A DNA stretch of 64,000 nt from Cerioporus squamosus (taxonomy: Eukaryota; Basidiomycota; Agaricomycetes; Polyporales; Polyporaceae). The number at the start of each line of letters is the position of its first letter. The first letter of the stretch is position 1. Under the pieces are notes generated by a model that saw only the letters and a list, made by a program, of their open reading frames with translations, was not told where the DNA came from and searched no databases. The stretch spans positions 1 through 64,000 of the forward strand of contig JABYQS010000093.1 of assembly GCA_022592435.1 (NCBI GenBank), written 5' to 3'. This document shows positions 21,398-34,093 of this stretch, one piece after another. A program made the translations under genes and the position numbers.

Positions 21398-23784
21398 CTA
21401 GAGAGGCTCCGCCTGACTGAGCTTTGTCACGAACTCCATGGCCTCCTTGCGGAAGGTATCCGGGATGACCTCAAGCGGGGTTTTGCCTTCCACGAACGCG
21501 AGCAGCTGAGGCAACTGCCGGGTGTATGCTGGCCAGTCGATCTGCGGACCTCCATTGGGGTCGAGGGTGTTGACGAAGCGGACGAGGAAGTCCGTCATAT
21601 CTCCGCCCCCAAAGACGTTCGGGAGCTCCGTAGTGTGTGTCTGCACAAAGAGAGGAACCGAACAAGGGTCAGGCAAGGGTCACGATCGGCAGACCAAAGA
21701 GCTCACCGCTCCGAGTCCGGTGATCTTGTCACGCTCGTTGACTAACGCGGTGGTCAGTGCTCCGAACGTCTGTTATACGTGCGCTGGTAGGTAGGCTCAC
21801 GGAATGATCGAGCGACTTGCTTGTTCGCCCGCTGGTCGAGCAGGAATCGACGTGTAGCTTGAAAGATGAAGTCGCCCTGGAATGCGGAGAGACGCTTGAA
21901 TTCTGGGGTAAACGCAAACGTGTCTCCGGTGCCAAAGGGAGACCCTGCGGCTGGGTTGGCAGGGTAGAGTTCGAGCAAGCGCGCGATGGTGGCGTCAGAT
22001 GCACCGGGAAAGTAGTTGCTCTTGATATACGCAGCCACCTCCTGGCTAGTACTAAAGCACGGCTGTCAGCCACTATGAGGCGTGTACAGGACGTGGTGAA
22101 ACTGACGTGAGGTTCAGGGAAGACAGCGAGAACAGCGTTCCTTCATCCTCGCACGAACCTGAAGCGCAGGACGTTAGTGTGGGGAGTCGGAGGGATATGC
22201 GTGGCTGTCTAAACGGGACCGACCAACGACGAACGGTATGTCTGCTATGCTGTCCTTCAGGACGAGTTGCTGCGGACCATCTTCCAGGAAGACGCCGTCC
22301 GCATGCGGCATCCATGGCGTGTTCAGAGCCTGCACGAAAATGTCAGCAAGATATCGTGACAAGGTGGATGATAGTATACCTCAAACGACAAGAAAGTGGG
22401 TGTCTTGTCCATAGCTGCCGCGATTGCTTTCGCAGGTACTGCCCGCAGACAAGCGAGCGGGTCTCGCGCAGACGCACATCCAGTCTCCGATACGATGAAG
22501 TCGAACGTGGGCTGCAGCTTCGAGAAGTCTCTGGTCGGAAGCGCGGAGCCTGATTCCATCCAGCCTGCACGGAAGAGGCCTTCGGTGTTTCCACCATTCG
22601 TGACCATCTGGAACAATACAGACTGGCTTCCTGCGCTCTCTCCCCATCTAGCCGCCACGTTGAGCGAGAAAACGCATGAGATACAGACGCCACTTACATC
22701 GTCACTTTGGTAGCGTCGCCGCCGAACGCGGCGATGTGCTTTTGAACCCATCGGAGAGCCTCCCGCTCTAGAGCGTGTTGTGAGTAACGGCGACTGCCCA
22801 AGGTTCACAGTATACTCACGATCCTGAAGTCCTAGGTTTCCGAGACCCGCCTCTTGTATCTCGCGGCCACCTAAGAATCCGAACGCTGCAGAGGCGTCAG
22901 GACGGCATATCTGACTGTGAATAAAACGCGGTCATACCGCTGAGGCTGAACGAAGACGTCAGCTCGCGACATCGAAGACCGAAGGTTGCGCTTACCGATA
23001 GTTCATCGATATGAAGATGACAGGCTGGCCGATCTCGATGGACCGGTTGACAACCACCGCTCCCGGGCGACTGTAGTACAGCGCAAGGTTAGCTCTCCGA
23101 CCGCGCCTACTCATGGGGAGAGACCTACACTGCATTGGAGCCGATCTGATATCCTCCTGCGCAGCGGGTTCGTCAAGAGTCTTGTCCTGGATATGCCTCT
23201 CACACGTACCTCCAAAGATCCACTGTGCGCCAAGGATTGGTGAGCATTCTTGCAATGAGCAGTGTACCTACGTACAGCAGCGACGGGCAGCTTAGCATCG
23301 GGGCGCGTTCCGGCGGGGACGATAACGTTGATGTTCAAGCCTGCGTTGTACATGAGCGGATAGACGAAGTGATATGAATGTGGACACACAGTCTTCACTC
23401 TGAGGAACATCCGGGGGTATAGCCATGGGGCCGATGAACTCCGAGATCGCAGGCGGGAGGTTCGAAGGGATGGTCGGCAATTTGATGGTCTGCTGAATAC
23501 ACTGGTTCCCGAAGGTCGTCGCGTTGATCACGCCGGTGTACCTGTTAATGGCCTGTGGCAGCTGCAAGCGCAGCTTCCCGACGCTGGAAGCTCAGTCTTG
23601 AGTGAACATGCGCACGCATGCAGTCCACTAGTACGTACGGAGTTTGCGCGAACGGTATCCCGAGGAAGGACGTCGTTACGCCATCAGATGTGCCTATGAC
23701 GGTAGCGTCGTCGAGCTTGACGGTAGGAGGAGCACAAGAGGATAAAGTGGCTATGCATGCAACGAGGGCGAGAGCGCGCCGCAT
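21398..23784 (-). CDS. CE1: secreted carboxylesterase/lipase, divergent member
   Basis: Candida rugosa lipase-type alpha/beta hydrolase, predicted to be secreted and to hydrolyse esters or acylglycerols. The start MRRALALVACIATLSS is a signal peptide, then FLGIPFAQ, the lid cysteine pair (GNQC...SEDC), the oxyanion loop WIFGGG, nucleophile elbow WGESAG (near 22,648), second cysteine pair (GCASARDPLACL), acid residue in CEDEGT, and His in THTTELPNVF. About 14 exons, including an 8-nt microexon at 22,938-22,945 between NYR and FGFLGG. It is the outlier of the array: the third-exon region reads NVIVPAGTRPDAKLPVAAV, and the C terminus (PLEVIPDTFRKEAMEFV) differs from all other copies. It is transcribed away from CE2 across a 1.65-kb gap. 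No break was seen. Confidence 0.8.
22938..22945 (-). other. 8-nt microexon of CE1
   Basis: CCTCAGCG is bounded by a TTCAG acceptor and a GTATGA donor. Skipping it would shift the frame between the NYR and FGFLGG exons; including it gives Leu-Ser-Ala, where other copies have Leu-His-Val without an intron. Confidence 0.65.
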
Positions 23785-24770
23785 TTCGAGCCGCGATCAG
23801 ATATCGCAGGCTCAATGGTTTTCTAGTTCACATCGCCAGGACCTGGTTCTTTTATACATGGGCGTAGTCTGTGAACTTGACCTCAGCAGCGTAATTCAGA
23901 GAACATTTAGTCACTCACTAAAGCGGGACTCCAGTGAGCCTCGATAAATAACACTCCGCAAGAGAAGACGGCTACCTGGAGCCGTCGAGTCGACTGGAAC
24001 CTCGTGCGATGGTCAGGCGGCCATCATTCCCATAGGCAGCGACACTTCAGCCAATGAACTACGCACTCACTTCATGAGCAACGGCAATCAAGCCTGGGAA
24101 GTCTCGGGTTCCCCAGACTCGCAGTCGAGCGAAGTATCTCGGACGGTATTGGAATCAAGTCATGAGGCGCTCCGAGTCTCACGACGGAAGAGAGGAACAC
24201 CGTCGGTATTTTTGCGTGCGGATGGTTGTGGCCTAGACTGAGCAGGTCATAGCAATGAGTTGAGAAGATGCCGTATACAATGGCTCCAAGCTGGTGAGGG
24301 AGGAGCGGAAAGACGGAGGAACTTGCAATTCTGCCAGCGGCGGAGGCTTTGCCACCCAGCGCAAACGGCAATGGCCGAACTTCCTCATACGGCAAGTGTA
24401 GACATCGCTTGCTGGCGCTAGTCGTCTCAAACCTCAACCGCCACCACACTGAGCCTCCGCACCTCTATATTGACACATTGTAGCCCGAAAACTGTTGATA
24501 TGCTCTGAGGAAGGATGGCGCTGCCTTTGACTGCTCGATTTTGCAAGGGAGCTCCACGACAGCGCACCGCGACTGCTGTGTAAGTGCCAGTGATCTCCGA
24601 GCAACCCAGTTATGAATTGTTACATACTGACACCTTTTGCTCAGTTCGTTTGGGCCCAGATAGTCTTACGATGTACTGTTGCGTGGTTATTGATGTTGCA
24701 ACGGCCTTGTTTCACGCTCTACAGGCGTCTGAGGTGACCACTATGCCTATGTGCTGCGTGCATGGCTCGC

Positions 24771-24828
24771 GGCGCAAGCGACCGAGGCACTTCGATTCAC
24801 AGGGCCGCAATTCAACCGCTGGAGATCA
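24771..24828 (+). repeat. Intergenic 58-bp repeat, left copy
   Basis: About 84 percent identical (49 of 58 positions) to the minus strand of 38,081-38,140. Both can be read as the same peptide core, RGTS-I-xx-A-A-xx-QPLEI, so it could be a remnant of a coding exon. Confidence 0.6.
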
Positions 24829-25367
24829 GCATAAGTATGCGCTTCAATACACAGCATGCTCCGCAGTGTTTGGTCTACTCACGTGAATTCCGCCAGTTCC
24901 GGTGGACAGAACGCAATGTTCGTGAAGGCCATTCGAACACTGCAGCGAACTGGTCCCCATCTTCTCAGTGTCTCGGTGATGCCAAGTCAACGCTGTCAGC
25001 GGTGTGTCGACTGACTCACCATGGAACACACGGCGTCTGACTCTACTGAACGTGTCTTCTGTAGAGGCTCTGCAGGCGTGATCCGTCTAGCCATCGTTCG
25101 ACTGGCTTCCTCGAAGACGAGATCGATCAAGCCCTGTCGACTATATCCTCTGCCTGGTCTCTCGATGATCGAACCGCCAAGTCAGTGTAGAGTTCTATAG
25201 CGCAGTCGCGCGAGTGCCAGCGAGCACTCGTCCAGCCTCCAGGTATGTACACTTGCAGCGGTCTCGGTCCATGCAGCTGATGTCTTAAGTGCAGCCTGCA
25301 GTGCTATGCGGTTTTTGCTGTCACCGATGGAGTCGGCGTAACCGAACTAGCCTCTTAAGACTCGGCA

Positions 25368-25373
25368 TATAAA
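25368..25373 (+). promoter_or_regulatory. TATA box of CE2
   Basis: TATAAA, 74 bp upstream of the ATG at 25,442. An upstream in-frame ATG at 25,379 lies only 6 bp from the box and is therefore an unlikely start. Confidence 0.5.
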
Positions 25374-25441
25374 CCAAAGTGACTTTGCAACCTTCACTAC
25401 TGCACGTCCTACCACACACATCAACCGACAAGCACAACACG

Positions 25442-27676
25442 ATGATAGCCCTTTTTCTAGCCGTTATGGTCTCCCTTCTACGCCCATTGGTCGTTCTTGG
25501 GGCCGTGCTTCCTAGCTCGAGCTATGCTAGTCCGACCGTTCAGCTTGGTCATGCAACCCTTGTCGGGGCACGAAACGGTTTCGTCGAGAGTTTCGTCGGA
25601 ATACCATATGCGGAGCCTCCGTGAGTACTGATATCCGTCAATCAGGCTAATCACTGACTGGCTCGGGGTCCTTGCAGCGTCGGGGACCTTCGTCTGCGGT
25701 TGCCTCGACTCATCGAATCTTACAACGGAACGCTCAACGCGACCATCTATGGGCACGCATGTCTCCAGCTAGGGGAGGACATGTTTGCGGGGTTCCCTCT
25801 GGAGGTTCTGGAAGCTTTGGAGCCACTGCTCGATGGTGTATCTGCGAGCGCGAACGTGACAGAAAGCGAAGATTGTCAGTCGCTGAACTTTGATCATATT
25901 GCCGGTTGTGCGCTCACATCCGTGGCTTGGTCAGGCTTGTACATCAATGTTGTCCGCCCGGCTCACGTGTCTGCGGACGCAAAGCTCCCTGTTCTTTTCG
26001 TGAGTCACGAGCATTGGTTCTGGTTGTTATGATTCCAATGCTTAGTCTGTAGTGGATGTATGGAGGCACCTTCGAAGACGGCTCGAATGCGCAGTAAGTT
26101 TCGGTTGGAGTGTTGCGATTCTGCTGCTGATCATCCCCCTAGGTTCGCCTACAACGGAAGCGCGATCGTCCAAAGGTCTATCGAGATCAATAACCCAGTG
26201 ATCTACGTTGCTCTGAACTATCGGTGAAGATTTGCGCTGCTCGAAATCGAAGGTCAGCAAGCTCATATTAGACTACTAGTCTGCACGTTTTCGGGTTTCT
26301 GGGTGGAAAGGAGGTCAAGGAAGCGGGGGTCGGAAATCTGGGTCTGCAAGATCGTGAGTCGTCAAGCTGATCTCAGTCAGTAGTGTCTGAAAGTCGCGGC
26401 TTAGAGCGCACTGCCCTTCGTTGGGTGAACAGATTCATCCGTTCGTTCGGAGGAGATCCTTCCAAGGTGACGATGTGAGTTCGCTCAGCCTCGGAAGTTT
26501 CGCAGCACGGGCGCTGACGAGGGAGTACACAGCTGGGGCCAGAGCGCAGGTGCTATATCGTCATTCCTGTACGCGAACAATGGCAACACCCAGGGCCTAT
26601 TTCGAGTGGCGATTATGAACTCGGGCACGGCAGTCCCAACTGGAGATATCACCGAGGTTCAGGGAACGTACGACTTCGTGGTCGACCAGGTTGGGTGTTC
26701 TAACACCACAGGCTTGCCTGCGCGCTGTTCCAGTCGATAGCTTGCTAGCTGCAGCGAAGAAGGTCGATGGCAGCACCTCTCCATTTATCCCTCGCGCGGA
26801 CGGCTCCTTCGTCAAAATGCCGTCCATGTATCTCCCTTCAAGGGGGAGGATCGCGGACGTGCCGCTCATCACCGGTATGGCTCACTCCACTGCATCGCGC
26901 CCACTCCTCGTTGGCATCCTCTTCAGGCGATGTCAAGGATGAAGGCACTTTTCTCGCCTTCGGTGCTATCAACTACACGTCCGTACAATCCTTTTACCCT
27001 GTCTTATCATACCTAACAAAGTCTACAGAGCCAACGACGAGGAGTTCACGAGCTATCTGTCAGGCGCTTTGGTCCCTCGCGCAACTCCCGCGGACATCCG
27101 CACCCTGCTTCAGCTCTATCCTTCGGACCCCGCCGCAGGCTCTCCGTTCGACACTGGGGACGCGAATGCATTCACGCCGCAGTTCAAGCGTCTCGCCGCA
27201 GTAATTGGAGATTGGTTATTTCAAGCGCCGCGTCGTCTGTTCCTCGAAAAGGTCTCAGCCAAGAGGACCGTGTATAACTTCCGTGAGTCTCTCCACCCAC
27301 CGTGCATCGAGACCGAGGAAGAAGACACTGATAGGTGTCGTTCAGTGAGCGCGCGCGGGAACTTCCCCGGCCTAGGTGACGTGAGTGGAGCCATACATAC
27401 CGAACTTTGCGTCCGCATGCTCACTTCTTCCAGTTCCATGGCAGTGACCTGATCAACGCCTTCGGCCCCGGGGACATGACCGACTACTTCATCCGCTTCG
27501 TCCACCATCTCGACCCGAACGGACCGACCGGAGTCCAGTGGCCTCGGTACAATATGTCCTCCCGCCTGACCCTCCAGTTCAACGATGGCGACGTGCCGCT
27601 CAACATCACGGTCGACGATGCGCGGCTCGCTGGCACAGAAGAACTCGCTTCCCTGGCTCTGCGAGAATTACTTTAG
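25442..27676 (+). pseudogene. CE2: carboxylesterase/lipase with an 8-bp deletion
   Basis: Subtype A1 copy, sister of CE9. Exons 25,442-25,620, 25,678-25,874, 25,935-25,999, 26,053-26,093, 26,143-26,223, 26,280-26,353 and 26,405-26,474 splice cleanly and encode the signal peptide, lid cysteines, oxyanion loop WMYGGTF and FGFLGGKEVKEAG. The next exon has the elbow WGQSAG but lacks 8 bp near 26,711 between GCSNTT and ACLRAVP. The lost part codes Asp-Thr-Leu in other copies, so the frame shifts inside a conserved cysteine-pair loop. The rest (DVKDEGTF acid, FHGSDLINAFG histidine) is open in the shifted frame. The C terminus reads LALRELL instead of LALRFPL. Without frame repair the product stops after about 320 residues and lacks acid and histidine. 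Confidence 0.75.
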
Positions 27677-28759
27677 TTCGCAGGACTTAAGCTGTGAGTG
27701 GGGGTCGCTGATGAATTCTATGCGCGTATACAGTAGTGCCACATCCTCCTGGAGTCGACTGCAGGCTCAGCTGCTTGACCAGGTACATGTCCGCTTCGTC
27801 GGCAAGCCCGTAAGAAGTCGGAATGTCGGCCCGCATGCACGTTGGCGAAGCGCCTTCCCGGTGGCAAGCCAGTACAACTTGCACTGAACCATGATAACGT
27901 TGGTGCAAACCATCCTCATTCACGCTATGCATCTAGCTTTATCTTGCGCCATGTACTCGCGAGGCTCATTAGCTGTAACGAGAGAGCCGGAGACTTGGAC
28001 CCTAATTCTGCGGTCTCAGGCTTAGATCTGTGCTCGACGTGGATGTTCGGAATCGTTGGGATGGACTCGCGGGGGATTGAGGCAGGTATATCACGTCTCT
28101 CTCATTCTACTTGATAGTACATGGAGTTAACTGTACAAACTTTCAGCGGAATACCTGGATAGTCGTCGGAGTGCAGACGTCCATCATTGATTTCCAGTGC
28201 CAGTGCATGTCCTTTGAGTCGATGTTCAACTTAAACGTTGAGCGGTCGATCCGGCGCCGTGATCATCCACACGAAGACGTGTCTAATACTGCTTGGATGC
28301 ACCTGACTTGAGCAGCTTAGTTACTGCCACTGGGCCTTGGAACAGACGCTGAAACTTTGCGCTGGCAAGTACTGCTTCGCTCTGGCAGATCTTCGCCCAT
28401 GTGTGTCACAGTGAGTCTTCTGCATCATGTTTCGCTGATTCGAGACGCACGTTCAACGGGGATCGGACGCATACAGAGTATACTTAGCCCCGTGGGAGTC
28501 CAACCACATCCTGTGGACATTGTACGACATCCCATCTTGGAGCGAAGACCGGACATGCACTTCGCCTATGGAGTACCTCAGCGTCGAGCGCGCATACATT
28601 GACATAAATGGCGCAGCCGTTCTGATTCCAGGATGCACCCCAGGCGCGAAATACAGTGAGCTGCATCTCTGATTCCGAAGACGTCTTCCATGCTGACGCT
28701 GGCCGTAGTATAACTATCTCTCCCAGTTAAGTGTCGTTCTTCCGTCGATCACGCCCACT
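27677..28759. other. Intergenic between CE2 and CE3
   Basis: No gene supported. The last part before 28,760 holds the CE3 promoter, with a weak AT-rich GTATAACTATC about 45 bp upstream of the ATG. Confidence 0.45.
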
Positions 28760-31123
28760 ATGATCCTCTCTTGGACGCTACTCTTCACCCTCCTGCCCTT
28801 GTTACTCGGATCAGGAACCTGTGCGACCGAGAGCGAGGCGAGTCCGACTGTGCACCTCGATCAGGCAACCGTAATCGGCACGGTGAACGGCTCTGTGGAG
28901 AGCTTCCTCGGTGTCCCTTACGCACATCCCCGTGAGTCTCTGCTGCATTGTGCAACTCAGTTGATATCATGCTTACGTTGCGTTGCAGGGTTGGCGAGCT
29001 TCGTCTCCGCCTACCTCAGCTGCTCGAGTCCTACAATGGGACTATTGACGCTACCGCTTTGGGCAACCAGTGCCTCCAGCAAGCATTGACGCTCCCGCCC
29101 GACGTCCCGCCGGACACTCTGCAGGGCGCTCTGCCACTCTTCACCCTCTTCAGTCCGAACCCTAATGTCACCCAGAGTGAAGATTGTGAGTAGTGTGCTC
29201 GGAACGACGACAACTTCCCCTGCAACTTACTCTGCTCTCCGTAGGCTTGAATATCAATGTCATCCGCCCCGCGAACATTTCAGTGCATGCCAAGCTTCCG
29301 GTCCTCTTCGTGAGTGGGCCGAATTCGTCTCGCGGACAAATGCTCACAAATAGACGTTGCACTTAGTGGACATATGGAGGTGGATACTCGGACGGGTCGA
29401 ACGCAATGTGAGTACCATGCTCGCATGTTCTCTTCCCGTGCTAAATATGGGTATAGGTCGGGATATAACGGGTCTGCGGTCGTCGAGAGGTCCATCGAGA
29501 TCGGCGAGCCCGTCATCTTCGTGGCGTTGAACTACCGGTGAGTCGCGAGCATCATCGACGACTTCGAGGCGGCCGCGTTGAATTCAGTGTCCGGTTCGCA
29601 GGCTGCACGTTTTCGGATTTCTAGGGGGAAAGGAGGTGCAAGAAGCGGGCATCGCGAACCTGGGCCTACATGACCGTAAGTGGGTCAATATGCGTTCTCG
29701 GGAGTGAGTCTTTACAGCCATCGTACACTGGCAGAACGTGCTGCTCTCCGCTGGACGAACAAATTCATATCCTTCTTCGGCGGCGACCCGACCAAGGTCA
29801 CCATGTACGTCGTTCACTCCAACGCATCGCAGTAGCTGCCGGGCCCTGACAACCATGTAGCTGGGGCGAGAGCGCTGGGTCCTTCTCGGTCTTCTTCCAC
29901 CTCTTCACCAACGGTGGGAACACCGAGGGGCTCTTCCGCGCTGGAATCATGAGCTCCGGCTCGTCTGTCCCTACTGGGGAGATCAAAGAGCTGCAGGGAA
30001 CGTACGACTTCGTCGTGGACCAAGTGGGCTGTTCGAACACTACCGACACCCTTGCCTGCCTGCGGACGGTTTCGGCGGACAACCTGCTCGCAGCTGCGAA
30101 CAACACCCCGCCTGTGACCGGCTTCAAGGTACGCAACCTTGGTGCTACTGTACCTGCTGAAAATTCACGGCGTGTTAGGGTCTCGCAACGCCATACATGC
30201 CGAGGGCAGATGGGGTGTTCATCACGGAGCCCCCTCAACGGCTCGCTGCCCACGGCAAGATCGCGGATGTGCCTATCATCATCGGTAAGCTTCTCGTTCC
30301 GTACCTGCTACAGCGCTCATCCTTATGTTTGCTTCAGGAGACGTGAAGGATGAAGGACCCATTTTTTCGCTTGGAATCTTGAACATCACGTATGTTCTCC
30401 ACGTCTCGCGGGGTCTCCGACGCGCTGATCATGACGTATAGGACGGACGACCAGTTCGCGAGCTATCTCCCGCAGGCATGGTTTCCTGGCGCGACAGCTT
30501 CAGACCTGGATTCGATCCTGCAGCTGTATCCCTCTGACCCTGCTGCGGGCTCTCCGTTCGACACCGACAGCGCGGACGCGCTCACGCCGGAGTACAAGCG
30601 CATCGCTGCGGTGCAGGGTGACTGGTTTTTCAATGCGCCGCGTCGTCAGTTGCTGGACAGATTCTCGCGTCAGCAACCGATGTACAACTTCCGTGAGTTC
30701 TATTCCCTAGTACTTCCTACATAGATATCCCTTCCAACGACTGACACGCTCCTCGTCCCGGCGAAGTGAGCGCGCGCGGCAACTTTACAGGCATAGGAGA
30801 CGTAAGTCTATTCCTCGGGCTCGACCCTCGTGCTGCTAAGGCTCGCCTGATCACGATCGCTATATAAGGCTCACGGAAGCGACCTCTTCACCGCGTTCCG
30901 ACCGGGCGACATGACGGACTACTTCGTCCGGTTCGTCAGCCATCTCAACCCGAACGGCGCTAATGCCAGTGGTACCGAACCTCTTTGGCCGCGCTACGAC
31001 ACGAAGGCTCGCCTGACTCTCCAGTTCAACGATGGGAGCACTCCTATCAATGTGACTGTGGATGACGAACGTCTGGCGGGCACGACCGAGCTGCTTAAAC
31101 TGAGTCTTCGCTTCCCTATCTGA
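28760..31123 (+). CDS. CE3: secreted carboxylesterase/lipase, subtype B
   Basis: Intact copy. Signal peptide MILSWTLLFTLLPLLLG; FLGVPYAHP; GNQC and TQSEDC lid cysteines; oxyanion loop WTYGGGYSDGSNA; FGFLGGKEVQEAG; elbow WGESAG near 29,865; GCSNTTDTLACL; acid residue in DVKDEGP, with Pro replacing the usual Thr; His in AHGSDLFTAF; C terminus LSLRFPI. The intron between GFK and GLATP marks subtype B. About 13 exons and 540 residues, the usual length for Candida rugosa-type lipases. The plus-strand orientation is shared only with CE2; all subtype B relatives (CE4-CE8) lie on the minus strand beyond the P450. An extracellular ester hydrolase is expected; the natural substrate is unknown. Confidence 0.85.
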
Positions 31124-32006
31124 TCTTGGGGAGTCCGACGAGTCGAGTCCCGAAAACTGGATCCGGACATGGCGGAAAGGATTGGTCGAGTCAGTGTAGA
31201 GTACTTAGTGTCGTACCCAGGGATCAGTTCATACCGACCAACATCGTGTCGAGCAGGTTCTAGTCGTTCTGCACACCTTCCCAGGTTGCGTACGCGTACG
31301 TAGGAGCTGGGTTCGGATCGACTCGGAACGATTCGATAGCGCTTACCATACTGACTCTGACTTCAACTCCAGATTCGAACCCTATCCTGCTTCTCTCATC
31401 TCGACTACGATGCTGTTTTGTACCTCACCACTGGTTCTGCAAAATGTCGTCCACGTTCTATCAGGCTACTCAGGGGAAGCATCGGACAAGGGTCGCTCGC
31501 ATCGCTAGTGCAGCACGGCGAGGCTGCGACGGCTTATCGAGCTCACAAAGACAACCCAGCAGAGCTCCTCGCTCCGGCGTCCGCCAAATCGATGGTAAAT
31601 CCCCATGGACTTGCATTTTTTCCTGAGTTGCGGTTGGTCTGATGCCAGTGGATAGCTGCCGATCGGAGATGCCATCGTGTTCTCGGACTTGCACGAAGTC
31701 GACGGAAACTTACTCAGTATCATCAAGCACGACAGCTGGACTGCGAGACTCGGTTGCCCGTGGGTTGTCGATCATGGAAATGAGTCCAACTGACTCAGCC
31801 GCTACCTGCCCGAAGCTGACTCAAGGTTCTACAATAACGCTCCATGCAGACCCCGACCATGGTTCATGCGCGCAAGCGCAGTGATGGAATCGAGGAAGGA
31901 GGGCCGACAGGCAAGTATATATAAAGGATCTGCTGTGATTACAGCAGCCACCATCGCTTTCCGTGACCTTCATACTCGCCCACATCAACAACGGCTTTCT
32001 CACTTC
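31124..32006. other. Intergenic between CE3 and the dehydrogenase gene
   Basis: No gene supported. The end contains the promoter of the dehydrogenase gene with a strong TATA box at 31,916-31,925. Confidence 0.5.
31916..31925 (+). promoter_or_regulatory. TATA box of the SDR gene
   Basis: TATATATAAA, about 90 bp upstream of the ATG at 32,007. Confidence 0.55.
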
Positions 32007-33030
32007 ATGTCTGCTGCTACGACTACCACTTGGTTGATCACTGGCTGAGTCATGCGCTTGTCAACTATCTTGTTCCGCCTCCTGACATGCGTTGCCACAG
32101 AGCCTCTCGTGGTCTTGGCCTTGCGTTGATCGCGCGCCTCGTACAAGACGCGTCCAACATCGTCATCGCAGCTTGCCGCCACCCAGAGAACGCTCGAGCG
32201 CTGAGAGACCTCGCTGTGACGGCGAAGGGCCAGCTGCACATCGTCAGGATCGATGTCGCAGACGCGTCTCCATCCACGCCTCCTACGACCGGGTCGCTAC
32301 CATCGTTGGCGAGAAGGGCATTGACATCCTCTACAACAACGCTGGAATCGTGAGTTTCCCCCTTCACTCTCCTCGCATCCGTCGGCCGCTGACCTTGGCG
32401 GTGCAGCTCCTCGCGGACGACAAGCCCTTCTCGATGTCGACGGATGCGCTCATCAAAGAGTTCGTCACAAACGTCGCTGGCCCGGTCTTCGTCAGCCAAA
32501 TCTTCCTACCTCTGGTAGAGAAGAGCACGCGGAAGACGATCGTCAACGTCTCGGGCTCTCTTGGGAGCATCGGGATTGGGTATGACGTCCGGTGCGCGTC
32601 CTACTCGATCACCAAGACAGCGCTAAACATGCTCGTGAGTAGTCTCTGCCGTTCCTCGCCGATCAGTACAGAACGATGACATGTGCCCCCATCTTTTGAC
32701 TTATAAGCAGGTCATTGAGCGTCCTGACCTCACGATCATCTCGCTCGACCCAGCCTGGGTCAAGACTGGTACGTCGCCGTTGCTCGAGTGCTCAATTTGG
32801 AGGCTGCTCACGCTGACTCTGCAGAGCTCGGCGGTCCAGACGCTCCCATCGAGGTCGAAGACAGTATCTCAGGCATCATCAATGTCCTTGGCTCCTTGAA
32901 ACACGAAGACAGTGGTGCCTTCATCAGCTACAACGGCACTCGCCTTCATGGTAGCTCGCAGATGTTCCTCACACCCAAACGTCGAGTCACGAAGTGTGGC
33001 CTATGCTGCGGAGGTGCTGTAGGAATCTGA
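32007..33030 (+). CDS. Short-chain dehydrogenase/reductase, possibly damaged
   Basis: Classical SDR fold, an NAD(P)-dependent oxidoreductase in the cytosol. Exons 32,007-32,044, 32,101-32,349, 32,407-32,634, 32,711-32,768 and 32,825-33,030. Joining the first two restores the cofactor motif TG-A-SRGLG. YNNAG follows, then a NVSGSLGSI strand with catalytic Ser, then YSITK as the YxxxK active site, and LDPAWVKT. Two oddities: the first intron starts CTGAGT rather than GTGAGT, and one G is missing near 32,266, which shifts the frame after DVAD. With that G the gene would encode 259 residues. Both could be sequence errors or early decay. The last 20 residues after NGTRL exceed the usual family end. 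Confidence 0.65.
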
Positions 33031-34093
33031 AATATTAATAAAATGCGATTCTTTCCTGGGAAACGTGGTCGCTGTCCGATCTGCCAGAACTTCCAACCGC
33101 AAATCAGCTCATGAACACGCGCTCCGAGGCTGTCCACGGCTTGACAATCCTTTGGGCAACTCTGCCGTCTCCCTTTTCCCGGGTGAGAGACTTTGCAGAC
33201 GACCCCACTCCGCGCTCGACCGTGCACGCCTTCACAGCGTCTCATCTTCCTACGACTCGGATACGACGTCCGAAACCGATGGCTCGGCTGGGACAACACC
33301 ATGTCATTATTTTCAGGCGAGTGTGACTGCAGCCCGCCTCATGGCGGTCCCGATCACTTCTTCCGGATGTCCTTCAACTTGCAAGTCCGCAAGTGATCTG
33401 TGTGCCGAACCTGGCTCCCGACGGCGTAGGGGCTCCTGGTCATCCACGATGACCTGTGGAAGGTGAGTTTCAAGATGACTCTTCCTTCCACAATTAACGA
33501 CTCGGGCGTACGTGTAGGACGGACGGACATCATTAAAGGACGAGACAGAGTTGTTTGAGGCTTCGAGCAGAGCGTTCAGGTGTACCAACGGGCTTTGAGT
33601 TTCCCTGCGGAGTTTCCCTGCGCTTGGATCCAGGCTTGGTACTCACGATCAGTCTGCCACGCGGCCCGGCGTTTAACCATCAACGTTCAGCGCTCCGGGT
33701 TGACTCTTTCCTCCGAGCTCCGACCACTCGGTCCCGGTCGTCTACTTCACTCCCGCAACGGTGAGTCATCACATGGTGCTCCTGCATGGACGTGTACGCG
33801 CCAGAGCTGATCTTGGTGTATCACGAAGGACGCAGGTAGTAAGTAACAACAGCACAGTGTTAGCTGAAGCTCTTCTGCTGTGCCATCTTGTGCTGAGTTC
33901 GATTCCCAGTTCAGGTTTCAAGACGAGGGCTGGAGCGCGATAGTGACTCACCGAAAATAGTTGCGGTCCCGCCGTGCGCGTGAGCTCGCGGCGTGAGGCA
34001 GAGTTGCCCTCCGAGTCGCTTCCGGTGCCAACCATATATAACAGATCTAGACATACGCTTCTGACATCAACAAACACACCTGCTGCGACTCCC
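33031..34093. other. Intergenic between SDR and P450
   Basis: No gene recognised. Short open frames (33,065-33,466, 33,555-33,764) have no motif. The region ends in the P450 promoter. Confidence 0.45.
34035..34041 (+). promoter_or_regulatory. TATA box of the P450 gene
   Basis: TATATAA, 59 bp upstream of the ATG at 34,094. This excludes the in-frame codons between 33,974 and 34,034 as starts. Confidence 0.6.

Larger units (their letters stand above)
23785..25441. other. Divergent intergenic region CE1/CE2
   Basis: No gene supported. It holds the promoters of CE1 and CE2, with a TATAAA at 25,368-25,373 for CE2, and a 58-bp segment repeated in inverted orientation at 38,081. Open frames such as 24,072-24,449 on the minus strand lack motifs or conserved splice sites. 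Confidence 0.5.

Noticed and set aside
24072..24449. Minus-strand open frame of 125 codons between CE1 and CE2
   Set aside because: No motif, no conserved splice sites, and it lies in a divergent promoter region.
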